From contig JAQFVV010012435.1 in the NCBI GenBank assembly GCA_028023455.1, positions 436,001-500,000 on the forward strand: 64,000 bases of DNA, given 5' to 3'. The notes under the pieces were generated by a model that was not told where the DNA came from, did no database searches, and was given only the letters and a program-made list of their open reading frames with translations. The position numbers and the translations under genes are program-made. The stretch comes from Epiperipatus broadwayi. Its lineage: Eukaryota > Onychophora > Udeonychophora > Euonychophora > Peripatidae. Below, in pieces: positions 45,625 through 56,358 of this stretch (its first letter is position 1; the number at the start of each line of letters is the position of its first letter).

Positions 45625-46085
45625 TTCTAGCACGTGTGCAGCACAACTGTTCCCAAAAACTATTAATGTAAAACAAATAACTAAAAACAAATGAACTGAG
45701 TGCTTTCAGTGAATCTTGCCTTCATAATCATAGCTTGCTACTATGTTTAATGATATGCAAATATGCTAATTCCATTTCTTCAATAAAGCATAGCAGTGTC
45801 CTTCCTATTTATGGCATCCTTGTCTCGTGAGATGAAGAAGGCCTCTTTGATTTTTCTTTTAAGGTCATGTCTCTCTCTACACATGATTGTGGGATTGTCC
45901 GGAATGCACTCATGGTGACTTGTGCTCTGGTGCTGATAGAAAACTGAATAGGTGGAAGGATCATAGTAGCAAGCTATGATTATGAAGGCAAGATCCTTTG
46001 AAAGCACTCAGTTCGTTTGTTTTCAGTTATCTATTTTATATTTAGCTTTTGGGAACAGTTGCACTGCACATGCACACATGCTAGA
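45625..46085 (-). mobile_element. Penelope-like element 3' fragment between inverted repeats
   Basis: Inverse-complementary flanks of about 120 bp (45625-45745 and 45955-46085; shared words GAACTGAGTGCTTTCA and CATAATCATAGCTTGCTACT) enclose about 210 bases. The reverse-strand frame 45780-46007 ends with HDLKRKIKEAFFISRDKDA and INRKDTAMLY, matching the C-terminal tail after the GIY-YIG domain of Penelope-like elements (IIA.E....RK.KEA..I......NRD.G). The PLE body is absent, leaving a stem-loop. No target duplication defined. Confidence 0.7.
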
Positions 46086-46122
46086 ATAAAAAATAAAATG
46101 GTAAATTCTCATACAAGATTAA

Positions 46123-46492
46123 CACTAACATCCCTAAGGTTGGTCAATCAGGCATATGCCCAAGGCCCAGGGGGCTAGTAGGGCCTCACACTGAGATATC
46201 TTATTTTAATCAATAACACTATATATGTATTAGACATTAATAAAATAGTCTGACATTTGATACAAGTTTTTATACACAAAGATAAAGCTTACTTTTGAAA
46301 TGAAACACACCAAATTTCCAAACATTTCACCATTTGAATGTTATTATAAATAGGCAAACAGCCAGGAGTTTGTAACCAAATAGTTCCTTTTTTGTATTAA
46401 GAATTAAGATTTTATTTATTTTTCACTTTTTGTTTACTAGGGCCCCACTCCATATTTGTGACCGGTGCCTCAAAATCCAAAGGGTGGCACTG
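46123..46492. mobile_element. non-autonomous hAT-like element, 370 bp, TSD AAGATTAA
   Basis: Ends CACTAACATCCCTAAGG and (complement of right) CAGTGCCACCCTTTGG are imperfect inverted repeats, flanked by AAGATTAA at 46115-46122 and 46493-46500. Subterminal GGGCCT/GGCCCC-rich stretches surround an AT-rich centre. No transposase remains. The 8-bp duplication and CA(C/G)TG-type ends fit hAT; the family is not the same as 35533-38417 or 39816-40001. Confidence 0.75.
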
Positions 46493-46500
46493 AAGATTAA

Positions 46501-46639
46501 TGATTATGTATTGATTAATCTTTTACTAATATCTAATTGCTTTTCAGATTGTTTGTCCTGACAATAATATTTCATTCTTTAGTCATTCACATGATTTTTC
46601 TATCTATACTTCTCTTTAGCCATCTTGTGTAAAAGTGAG
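46501..46639. other. AT-rich spacer
   Basis: Nothing recognised. Confidence 0.4.
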
Positions 46640-47274
46640 TTATAACAACTCTTGTCAACTTTTGGCATATTAAAAAAAAATTCTTCAATTAGTTTTGATA
46701 TCATATCAACATTTATTTATGAAAATTGCGTCAATATTCTGCATTCTTGATTTCTTTTCATTTTAATCTTTCCATCCAAAAATCATTATGGTCTAGTAAG
46801 TGGTTTCCATATATATCTAAAAATGGTAATAAAGATGGATTTGTAAATTACAGTCCAGTTTTGATTTTATCAGTTGCAGATAAATTTTTGTCTAAAAAAA
46901 ATAGTCCAGAAACTTAGTATGGATTTATGAGAAACATATCTAATATTATAAACATGGTTTCTTTTATTGATTTGTATCACATTATTAAGAATAAAAATCC
47001 ATATGTTATATATTTTTTCATTTGTCTAAGGCATTCGGCAAGATTTTCTATTCTTTATTTATTATTAAGTTAGATTACCTGCAATGAAATAAACTATGAT
47101 TAGCTTGGTTTGCGTCTTATTTAGACAAAAGACAATTTATTGAATTGGTCTTTCTAGGGATCTGATTTGGGACCATTTCTGTTCATAATGACATTATATG
47201 TTATGATTGCATTTCAGACTTTATTGGTGATCATATTAATATTTATAAATACATTAAAACATCTAATGATTGTG
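46640..47274 (+). mobile_element. CR1/Jockey-like RT relic
   Basis: Frame 46726-46917 gives ISKNGNKDGFVNYSPVLILS and VADKFL. After a stop come QYGFMRNISNIINMVSF, KNPYVIYFFICLRHSARF and, near 47160, SDLGPFLFIM. These track the order FKKG.KSDP.NYRPVSLTS, QHGF...RSC.TNL, DVIYLDFSKAFDK and SVLGPLLF of CR1/L2/Jockey-type reverse transcriptases. The QG and the catalytic Asp are mutated and the downstream YADD is missing, so it is a short dead internal fragment. SINE-1 abuts its 3' side. Confidence 0.65.
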
Positions 47275-47571
47275 CTTTTATGAAGGCTTGTGATGATGGT
47301 ATTTTAGTTATATATTGGACTATTTCCATCATCTAATATAAGAATTGAATGTCTTTAGGAAAATTTAACTTTATTTAATTATGTTCAACTGTTAAGAATA
47401 TCACACAGGTTAGTATATGCATAATGTTTCAAGAGGTATTATTCTCCCCTTTTCTTGAGGTGTTGTTGGCCCGACCAGTGACAGTACTAACATGGGAATT
47501 GAAACTAAACTTTTAGATTCTCGAATAGTGATTTTTTAAATTAATGCTCCAATCAACTGAGCCATCCTGCC
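47275..47571 (-). repeat. SINE-1, nearly complete copy
   Basis: Reverse-oriented, the head at 47571 gives AGGATGGCTCAGTTGATTGG (good A box), then the body with GTGTTGTTGGCCCGACCAG on this strand, then the tail TTGGACTATTTCCATCATCT and GCTTGTGATGATGG. About 295 bp, like the copy at 29658. Confidence 0.75.
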
Positions 47572-47599
47572 AAATTCAACTGTCAGAACAAATTTTATA

Positions 47600-49030
47600 T
47601 AATTACCTACAAGGTTCCTCAGATTTTTTTCCTTTTTGCTGACAGTAAAGTTGATTAGTGGTTTCTATACATTATGTATAGTTACATTAAGTTGGGATTG
47701 TTCACCATTGTCAGGTGAGCAGATTCTTTAAATTTCTAGTCATTTGTTATACAAGACCCAGTTCTTTGTTAGGGATTCTAGAAAATAGAATTAATCAAGA
47801 ATACGAAAATTAAAAGACCTGACTTACTGATAAGTTTTTATGTGGAACATTTATTCACAGATGTACCGGGTGAAGAAGTATTGTCTATTGTAAGGAAAAG
47901 ATTAAATGGGGATAGTAGCATACAAATCATAACTCTTCCTGTATAGAATAATGGAATTATTATCATTCTTCATAAAAACAAACTATTTTCAATGTAACAG
48001 AGTTTTTTGCAACAAAATCAATGAATGGTTATGAACTCACCATTGTTACCCCTGATTAACAATACTTACATGAAGAACTTGAAACCACAGCCATGAAGAC
48101 TACTTCATATCTACCTAAAGTTTGGCTTTGCTATGTAGATGATACCTTTGTTATATGGACAATGGTGAAGCACCATTACAAATTTTCTGGAAACACATCA
48201 ACAACATATCCCCTTCAATTAAATTCACAATAGAATCAGAACAAGAATAAAAATTGACATTCTTAGATGCTCTTGTGACAAGACTTCCTTGTGACAAAAT
48301 CAACCCTGTTGTTTGCAGAAAACCCACACATAAAGGAAAAATACGTAGCCTATACATCCAATCACACCAGAGACACAAAATATGGAGTTATACTATCACT
48401 ATGGAACAGAGCAAAAGAAGTTTGTTCAGAAACCAGCAATTTAAAAAAAGAAATGATCTATATAGATAGAACAAATTGTTATAAAAAATGATTATCCATC
48501 AGCTGTTATTAAGAAAACCTTAGACAACAAACAGAACCATCAAAATAAAAAAAAACACATTGGTATTGTAGTGTACCCATGCATACCAAAAATAGCAGAC
48601 AAATTCAAGAGTCATACCACACTACAAATAATTGTATATCTACAAAGCCTAAACCTGAAATGCTGAAAAGAAAAAAACTGCATCTGTGAAATACCCAAGT
48701 GAATGGGAAGAACTTATATTGCTGAGACTAGTCATTCTATTGAAAAGTGTTTTCAAGAACACAAACTAATTATTAAAAGAGAGAAAATAGACATGTAACC
48801 AATAAACATATGTTGTACTGGGAAATTACAAAAATATTGGATAGAGAAAAAGAGGTACAAAGAAGAAAATTTAAAAAAGTTGCTCACATGACAATGATGA
48901 ACAACCCCATAAGTTGACTTAGTGTGACTATACATAATGTATAGAAACCATGTGTGACTATACATAATGTAAAGAAACCACGTGTGACTATACATAATGT
49001 ATAGAAACCACTAATCAACTTTGCTCTTAA
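47600..49030 (+). mobile_element. Penelope-like element relic (RT plus GIY-YIG) with inverted flanks
   Basis: From about 47830: LVSFYVEHLFTDVPGEEVL, NSPLLPLINNTYMKNL (counterpart of GSPLSP.IANIYME), then CYVDDTFVIW at about 48129-48158 (catalytic YVDD), SPSIKFTIESEQE, LTFLDALVTRLP, RKPTHKGK. Near 48690-48770 CICEIPK and GRTYIAETSHSIEKCFQEH give the GIY-YIG endonuclease block, and ILDREKE a tail. Frames shift repeatedly, so it is inactive. The outer 47645-47690 segment (AAAGTTGATTAGTGGTTTCT, ATACATTATGTATAG) is the inverse complement of 48983-49022, so the element is bracketed by inverted repeats. The N-terminal part of the RT is missing or lost between 47700 and 47820. Confidence 0.85.
48923..49012. 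repeat. three tandem 30-bp units at the PLE end
   Basis: TGTGACTATACATAATGTAT plus AGAAACCAYG repeats at 48923, 48953 and 48983 with one substitution in the middle unit. Each unit holds the palindrome CTATACAT-A-ATGTATAG (broken in the middle unit). Confidence 0.9.
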
Positions 49031-49071
49031 TAAAAAGTGGAGAAATCATGAAGTTGTTGCCTTTGGTAGGA

Positions 49072-49345
49072 TCACACAGATGGTTAGAGTATTATCTTAA
49101 AAAAATTTACTATTCAAGAATCTAAGGATCCAGGTTTGATTATCATGCTAGTAGTTGCTGGTCAGATCAGAAATATCTGAAAAAGAGGGGAGAATGCCTC
49201 TTGAAACATTGTCAATATACTAACCTGTGTGCTATTATTATTAGTTGAACGTATTTGGAATATTTAAATAAAGTTAAATTTTTCTAAAGACATTCAATAC
49301 TTTTATTAGATGATGAAAATAGTCAAATATATAAATACATCTAAT
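49072..49345 (+). repeat. SINE-1, forward copy
   Basis: GGTAGGATCACACAGATGGTTAG (head), CCAGGTTTGATTATCATGC (B-box-like, decayed), TTGCTGGTCAGATCAG, GAAACATTGTCAATATACT, then the tail TTAGATGATGAAAATAGTC. Intact in order, more diverged than the copy at 47275. Confidence 0.7.
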
Positions 49346-49559
49346 GATTATAATTTATCTACAAAATACACAAATGAAGACAAAGCAAAAATGATTTCTT
49401 TTTTTTTTTTTAAAAAAACATATGACCATGCTACTCATTTTATATCATAAATGATTATTCTCAAGTCATGTACAATACTTGTGCTTTAAAATATTTAACA
49501 CTGTGGGTATATTTTTAAGGTATATTTTTTAAAAAATAATATTCTCTAATGGAGCAACT
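49346..49559. other. AT-rich spacer
   Basis: Nothing recognised. Confidence 0.4.
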
Positions 49560-50560
49560 TATGAATATACCTAATCCATATCATAACAGTGTTGTTTGAA
49601 ATTTTGATAATCAATTTCACAGAAGTTCATTGTTATTGGCATATTATTAATAATAACTTTGCTCTTGAAAGCTGAATCAATGCTTCTCATATTATTATTT
49701 ATATAGGCATAGCTTTTATTTGATTTTACATTGTTTGGAATGAAGTCTTTTATTCTTTTCTGAGCTACTTGTTTTTTCTTTTTAAAATAAGCAGTTGACT
49801 GATACACTTATATCTATACCCTGTATCTTGGTATGGACATTTGGTGTGTGTTTTCATTTGTCACATCTATAGCAAAGCTCTTCATTTGTTTTTCTGAATT
49901 ATTCAGACAGTTTTTAGTATTACAAATTGAATACTGTAATCCATTTTTTCAATGGGTATCCCTGATTTGCTGTCAACTTAATTAAAGCTTCCTAAGAGAT
50001 ATGGTTGAATCATACATGATATCAGGGTCTATCAAGTGCTCGTCCCTAAAGTTATACTCTTTCACTCAATAAATGAAGCAATCTCAGAATTCTGTTTAAA
50101 AATTTTCAAACTACAGTTAAATTCAAGCTTTCCAAACTTAGTGCAAAATCTCTTGCTTCCTTCCCCCTTCCTTTGTGTTCAGAGTTGATATCTGTATTAT
50201 TAGGAATTTTGGACAGAAAAATGTTGTCAGTAGAGGTAGTGCTTTATCTAAATCAAACCATCTGGAAAACACAGAAACTTCTTGTATATGTAAGACCTAG
50301 ATGTTTCAACTTAATTAGTTTGCATATAGAAAACATTCAATTGATGAGGTTGGTCACTTTTCAGAATGAGTAGATCAAACTCTTCTAATGAATCAATTTT
50401 AACCATTTTGATATTTTTTTATGGTGTGAGAGGGAAAAAATTATCTTCAACTTTTCTTTATAGTAAATGATAGGGGTAAGATCTTGTCTTTTAAAACTTT
50501 TTTCAACAGTTTGTGTATCTGTTGGAGTCACACAAGCAAAACTGTCTGACTGACTTTATG
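49560..50560 (-). mobile_element. Ty3/gypsy gag-protease region relic
   Basis: Reverse strand near 49890-49815: ELCYRCDK, stop, KHTPN, then after a one-base shift CPYQDTGYRYKC. This reads as a gag CCHC knuckle (C-x2-C-x4-H-x4-C) followed by part of a second Cys cluster, a layout common in Ty3/gypsy elements of the KCYRCGK.H....CP type. Downstream, frame 49571-49807 gives KVIINNMPITMNFCEIDYQNF, which could be the protease start with the DTGAS triad lost. Upstream (49900-50560) only faint capsid-like text is seen. No LTRs found. Fragment, inactive. Confidence 0.5.
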
Positions 50561-51374
50561 TAATGTGTTGTTTATATACATGAATGTAATAAACACACTC
50601 ATATAAATATGATTTAATATTGTGTTGAAGCAAATAACAAATATATTCACTAATATATACAACTGTCATATCTTAGCCTGATACCATCAATTAGATACAG
50701 CATCTAATTACTGTGCAACTATTGAATGAGGGGGGTCAGGTGCATTTCCAGTTTAACTAACATTTCCAGTTGCATCATGTCAGCTTGCCTTACATGTAGC
50801 TATGGTGATACTTCTATTTGTACAATGACATCTTGCCTCATGTCAGTTTTATATTCTAGAAGCTTCCAGTTCAATGTGGATTTTTTAACTACTTTAGCCA
50901 TCTAGTGGACAATGTGCATACTGCCATTCTGCTCTGACAGTAATTTGTTGTCTGATTACTATTAAATTACCTCAGCTCCCTCTAGTATTACAATTTATCC
51001 TTGTCATGCTATAAAATATTTATTAAATTAAAATTATTAAATTAACTACAAATGATTATTTACTAGAGCTGGTCCTGAATTTTAAAAAAAAATTAAGAAA
51101 ATATATATAGAAAAAAAACAACAACATTGTTTTAGAATTGTATTTAATTATTTTCAGCTTCTTCCTATCTGGGTTTTGATAATAACAACAGCTATTATTT
51201 TAAATTTAACTATTTTTAAATGAGAATAATTTTGAATTTTTACTTTTTATTACTTTTTATATTTAAATCAACTCTGAATTTATCACTATAATTTGTCAAT
51301 GATCATGTCAGCTTTGCAGTTAACTTCCAGAGACCTTGTAGTCGATGTCTTGACCACCCCTGAGATAGTATTTG
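50561..51374. other. AT-rich sequence, nothing recognised
   Basis: The 50690-50960 patch is more balanced in composition; no motif recognised. Confidence 0.45.
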
Positions 51375-51590
51375 TCTGAAGGTTTGTGATAACATTTTAG
51401 TATCAGTTTTTTGTTGAAATATTTCATAATCTAATATTAAAAATTGAATGTCTTTAGAAATTTTTTAAAGATTATTGAAACTTTTTGAACTAACAGATGT
51501 ATATATTTAAAAAAGTCTAAATAAAGTAAAAAAAAAATGTCTTAAAGATGTTCGGTTCTTATCATTAGATGGTGGAAATAGTCCAAGAGA
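51375..51590. repeat. SINE-1 tails as an inverted pair (remnant)
   Basis: Left: GTCTGAAGGTTTGTGATAAC, TTGTTGAAATATTTCATAAT, ATTGAATGTCTTTAGAAA. Right, inverted: AAGATGTTCGGTTCTTATCA then TTAGATGGTGGAAATAGTCC. Only tails remain; the heads and bodies are deleted from what was probably a foldback pair. Confidence 0.6.
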
Positions 51591-52199
51591 TAAGTAATGG
51601 CATTCAGATAGATATTTTAGATATATAATTAATAAAACAAGTCATAAATTTCATCTCTTTTGGCACTTATAAAATAAAACTTGATTAGAACTATTGGTAA
51701 GCTCCATCTAGTGATATATATATATAACATTTACAAATTTTATCAATACAAATTTCTTAAGTTCTTCATACGGCATTTGTATTTGTAGGAAATGTTAATT
51801 CTCATATAGTCGTTGGAATACGTAAATGCCAATCAAGCAGATTATTATTTTTTATAATCGATGAAATTATGCAACATGCATTTACATTTTTATGCCAAAC
51901 AAACATGAACATTTTATTCAGGCAAGTGGTGAACAGAAACCACTTATGATTTATATTTTGTTACAGTAAAAATATTGTTTGTCCTTATCTGATGAACTAA
52001 TCATTGGTATTGAATTATTTTCTTAATATCCAAACAAAAATCATGTTTAAGTTATCCTACTAGAGATCAAATTTAAGGGAAGCTAACTCTAACTAATATA
52101 CTGGATATTTTTAATGTATTGTTAATAGAATCTCTCTAAATTCCTCTTATTGCAATGGGTTTTATAAAGACATAACAACAGCTTCCAATATTTTATTTT
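51591..52199. other. AT-rich sequence, nothing recognised
   Basis: No signal seen. Confidence 0.5.
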
Positions 52200-53450
52200 C
52201 ATGGATAATTGGGCAATTCACTCTCAGTTTGAAACAAACCAATAGTGTTTTCTATAGTACCAAACATTTAGAAATTGCTGATAATATGGAAAAATTGTTA
52301 AATGATGTCGGAAAACAAAAGTGGGAATATGTCATGGAAAAGTAAAACTTTACAAGATCTGGTCATAAGATCTAGTCACTTTTGTGCAACTTTGATAACA
52401 GTAAAAGTAATTTTTAAAGAATTATTATTGTGACTGCTAATAAGGTTTCTAATCTTATATATATGATTTTTAAATCCCAGATTGATAAAATGAGAAAAAG
52501 CATCGTCAGATAAGAATTTAAAAATTTTCACCTATTGAATAAAATCAGTAAGTATTGGTAAATTTGAATATGTCTAAAAATGTCTTAAACCAGAAAAGAA
52601 CCCACATGCAGATAATATGATTTTGGAGGTTCTAAAAATCTTAGGATGTAAAGCTTAAATGTTGTTGGCAAAACTATTAGGTAATAATTCATACAGAAAC
52701 TATTTCAATTAAAAGTAAAATTGTAGCAATCTTAGAACCAAGTACAACTAGCAATGATCCAAAAAAAAATATCACCCATTGCTCTATGAAAAAAGTATTT
52801 TAAAAAGAATTTAGTCAAGAACCATTTCTCTATAGAGCAGATTGGGTTTAGGATAGGCAGAAGTTGATTTAAAAAGTGGAAGAGGCCTTCAAAATGGATT
52901 TAAAATCTGATGCCTCTTTATTTGTCTAACCTAGTTTATGATTCTCTTTGGAAAAATGGTTTTCTTGTAAAAGTTTCAAAATTTTTAATGCAAAAAAAAA
53001 TCTATTAATCTGCTTGACAAAATGCTTTGTAATAGGAAAATGCAAATTCCACTTAATGATAATTAGAACAGATACAACATTTTATAGATGGATCTACTCA
53101 GGATTCAGATCATGCTTCTCTTTATTTAATATATTCATCAGTATGATGAGCCAGAGTGCAGGAAATTCATCTATATTTCTGATATCGCTTTGACTTTTCA
53201 AATTATTATTTTTTTAAATAGAACAGGTTTAAAATAAAAAAATTTAAAAATTTAAAAATCTGTTTCAAAGACTTGAGTTTTATACTTAATCTTGATGTAC
53301 AATATGCTCACGATTTCATCCGGACAATCAGGGAAACATGTAATATGAATTCAATTTTTTGCAATAATAGACTGAAAAACAAATTTTTCAGATTGTAGCT
53401 TAATTTGATTTTATTATTTATCTGAGTTTATATCAAAATTAATTTTTTGG
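52200..53450 (+). mobile_element. Jockey-like non-LTR RT relic
   Basis: Pieces in order: GHKIWSLLCNFDNSK, VSNLIYMIFKSQIDKMRKS and REFKNF (pre-RT linker), SKIVAILEPSTTSNDPKK (fingers), VEEAFKMDLKSDASLFV (counterpart of FIEDGF...KTGAVFVDLTAAYDTVW), LEKWF, then FSLFNIFISMMSQS and KFIYISDIALTFQ near 53150-53205 (counterpart of LFNIYISD...SRKFIYADDIAL). The catalytic YADD reads YISD and stops lie throughout. It matches the gene models called 'RNA-directed DNA polymerase from mobile element jockey'. No endonuclease domain or defined ends. Confidence 0.7.
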
Positions 53451-53523
53451 CATGATATCCTTGGAAATCTGACTGCTACTACGTGGATTACAATGCAAGT
53501 ACATTATAGACTGTTTCCTTAGC
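53451..53523. other. spacer
   Basis: Short unassigned stretch before foldback copy C. Confidence 0.4.
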
Positions 53524-53535
53524 CTAGCATATATT

Positions 53536-53830
53536 AAACCACTAAATATTACATGATCACAATTTCCTATGCTTTCACAAGCTGTTAAAAGAATGACAAG
53601 TTCTCCATACAGTATGCCACTCAGTGCAAGCTATAGTAATTAATGCATGCAAGACGATTTGTGCATAAAATTCTATCTAGTGACTACTCATCCAATATCC
53701 ATATTCTAGAAATTAGTCTGGGGATATTGGATGAGTAGGCACTAGATAGGGATTTTTTGCACAAACCTTTTTGCATTCATTGATTGCTATGGCTTGCAGT
53801 GAGTGGCACTGCTATATGGAGAACTTATTA
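53536..53830 (-). mobile_element. foldback element FB, copy C, 295 bp with 12-bp target duplication
   Basis: Reverse orientation: the one-sided tail is at the left (AAACCACTAAATATTACATG), then two inverted arms (outer GTTCTCCATACAGTATGCC and its counterpart ...GCACTGCTATATGGAGAAC). It is bracketed by CTAGCATATATT at 53524-53535 and 53831-53842. The tail end coincides with the tail end of copy A, which confirms the element boundary independently. Confidence 0.78.
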
Positions 53831-53842
53831 CTAGCATATATT

Positions 53843-54049
53843 GTTGGGTCATTTTGTGCCTCCATTTGAAGTACATGTTCCAACCCTAAACTTTCAGATA
53901 TTTAAATTAAGTATTACATTCAAATATTACTATTGTACTCAAGTGTTTTATTTGGCTATGGCTATCTGTTCTTTCACATATTCTCTACTACATATCAAAA
54001 AAGAAATTATTTTCCAGTAACTGTATAAAAAGCCATTAAGGATAAGATA
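53843..54049. other. spacer
   Basis: No feature recognised. Confidence 0.4.
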
Positions 54050-54281
54050 TTAAAACAGGCAAAACTCACTATACGTATTGCAACTCACTGCAAGCTAGAG
54101 TAATCAAAACTAGTCTGGGGATATTGGATGTGTAGGCACTAGATGGGGATTTTATGAACAAGCCTTCTGGCATCCATTGATTACTCTATCTTGCAGTGAG
54201 TGGCAATACATATAGTGAGTTTTGCCTGTTTTAATAACAGTTATAAGCAAGCATAAGGAATGGGGATCATGTGATGTTTAA
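54050..54281 (+). mobile_element. foldback element FB, copy D (shortened)
   Basis: Same outer arms (TTAAAACAGGCAAAACTCAC and its inverse at 54205-54230) and the same tail (GCAAGCATAAGGAATGGGGAT, GATCATGTGATGTTTA). The left arm is cut to about 60 bases and joined directly to the right arm, so the stem is asymmetric. A short AAGAT word occurs at both flanks but the duplication is unclear. Confidence 0.7.
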
Positions 54282-55489
54282 AAGATAATAAGATTTGCAA
54301 TAACTCAAAATATAATTTATCTATCCAAGTCTTGCATCACATCAAGATCTTTCTCTTGGATATTCAATTAACAGTCTACAACTAAAGAATTATAGCATAG
54401 AAATGAAATTCTTATATTCAAATGAAATTTTTTTTTCCAGATTCAACATTATCAGGATTTGATTTTTATAGATGCCTCTGAAATTTGATCAAGAGAGTCA
54501 GAACAATTCAGGTCATAGTGCATATCCCTTCATAAATGAAATTTAGCAACCATGGGTCTATGTAGATGTGATTAAACTCAAACCTTGAATTTCATTTTAA
54601 TGGCTACTAAATTTATGCTAACAGCAAAAAAATTGAATGTAATAAGGTCATTAGTAAATGTACGTCCTGGTTGAAGCTATCCTCCCCTCCCACATGCTAA
54701 ATGAATAAATAAGCAAATCTTTTATATTCTCATTTGTAACAAATTTGATTTTAATTTTACAAATAAAATATGGGCGCAAAGATCTTTAAAATTATAGTTA
54801 AAGATTTTATATATGTATTTTAATAAAATTTTAAGATACTATTACTGAAATAAAATATTTTATTGACATTTATTTTGCACAAACTTTATGTCTTATTTGA
54901 ATGCCTTATCAGATAAATAATTTTGATATGTTTAGAGCTATATTAAATTTGTTTAATAATATAAATGTTTCTTACATGGATGAAACAATTCAAAATACTT
55001 ATTAGTTCAATCTTTAAATGCATTCTCAATATACAGCATTCTTTTCAAATGTCAAATATTCCGATAATCTAATGTATTGTTTTTTTAATATTTGCTTTTT
55101 CAAAAGAGCACTCTACACCAAAAATTCATCTAAAGATTTAATTAATAAATATTTTGAAATTTTGCTCCAAGCAAGAACTTATTGCTATATAATTATGAAA
55201 ATTTAATTTATATTACATCAGAGCTATAATAATATAAATGGGTTTTCATATCTAAATACATCAGCATAATTTACTTCTACAAAAATTTTATTATGAGTTT
55301 ATTTTTAATATGCTTGTTATTTAGTATTTTTTTTAAAAAAATTATTATATTATTCTTTCAACTTCTATTTTATATATATATAAATTTAAAATCACCACTA
55401 CAAGACTGAATCAAAAAGACATGTTCATCCTATTCAAATTTTATAAATGGCAATCACCGAAATTACTACAGTAACTAAATGTATATTAA
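54282..55489. other. AT-rich sequence, nothing recognised
   Basis: Frame 55018-55206 has no recognisable domain. Confidence 0.5.
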
Positions 55490-56215
55490 TATATTATTAC
55501 ACTTTGATTTACAATATTCAAACTTTTTGCATTCGCAACTTTGACGCTAGCCACTTCAGTTAGATGCATTGATACCTATTACTAAACATTTATTAAATTA
55601 GAGATTATCTCTAGCACAGACTTAAATTTGAAATCTCCATTTAAAGATTAACATATATGTTTTTTATTATGCATAAACTCATGATATAACTCAATTTCGT
55701 CTATCTTTTTCCATGTGAAATATTTTAAGTTGTCATCACACATTCTTAAAACATATGGATAAAGACGTCTTCAGAAACAAATTACCCTCTAGATGCATAT
55801 TTTATACTATACCATCACTTATCAGTTTCCTCAGCTCTCTATATGTCACATGTCCTCATGATTTGTTAAGTGTTTATCAATATCAAATTATTATGCTTTG
55901 ATTTATAATGTTAATCTGGCTCATATATTCTTGAAATATATGAATAAAGATTCAAAAACAAATTATCTCCTAGATGGTATTTTATGTTATACCACCATTT
56001 ATCAGTTTGCCTAGCTCTTCCTATATCACATGGCTTCATGATTTGTTAGTATTTATCAATATCAAATTATTATGCTTTGATTTATAAATGTTAAATTTCC
56101 TGCATTCAAAATGGGGTTGCAGCCACTTCATATAATTAGCTTAATGATTATTTATTGTTTGTTAAACGTACAGATTATTACGAGTATATACATTTTAAAT
56201 CTCAATCAAAGGTTG
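55490..56215. repeat. diverged tandem repeat, ~185-bp unit plus flanking related segments
   Basis: 55735-55920 and 55921-56100 share ordered words AAACAAATTA(C/T)C(C/T)(C/T)CTAGATG, CATTTATCAGTTT, CTCATGATTTGTTA, TATCAATATCAAATTATTA and GCTTTGATTTATAA. A segment at 55490-55640 (ACACTTTGATTTACAATATT, AGCCACTTCA) resembles 56065-56205 (TGCTTTGATTTATAAATGTT, AGCCACTTCA), so a larger unit was duplicated around the smaller one. No coding or RNA motif. Confidence 0.65.
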
Positions 56216-56267
56216 TTATTTCTGTTGTTTTTTTTTTTTATATATATACATAAAAATAGGGAATGAT

Positions 56268-56348
56268 GTCAAGCATTGGTGGTCAAGCAGTTGTCCCGTG
56301 TTAGCGGGTTCGGTTCCCGGCTGATGCTATGACACATGAGGAAAAAAA
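56268..56348 (+). repeat. SINE-2 (tRNA-Val-like), third copy, anticodon arm deleted
   Basis: AAGCATTGGTGGTCAAG joins directly to CAGTTGTCCCGTGTTAGCG, losing the A-box end and the anticodon arm, then GGGTTCGGTTCCCGGC (B box), TGATGC, TATGACACATGAGG and an A-run. Target duplication AGGGAATGAT at 56258-56267 and 56349-56358. Confidence 0.85.
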
Positions 56349-56358
56349 AGGGAATGAT

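Noticed and set aside
48753-48995. Reverse frame with repeated MYSHTWFLYI
   Set aside because: It is the antisense reading of the 3 x 30-bp repeat at the Penelope end.
48923-49012. CRISPR-like short repeat array
   Set aside because: The 30-bp units abut with no spacers, and the context is an animal retroelement end.
48923-49012. Hammerhead at the Penelope end, as reported for some Penelope-like elements
   Set aside because: I looked for CTGANGA plus GAAA in both flanks and found none.
49346-51374. Complete LTR retrotransposon
   Set aside because: Only a gag knuckle and possible protease start are visible; no RT, integrase, primer-binding site or LTR pair could be found.
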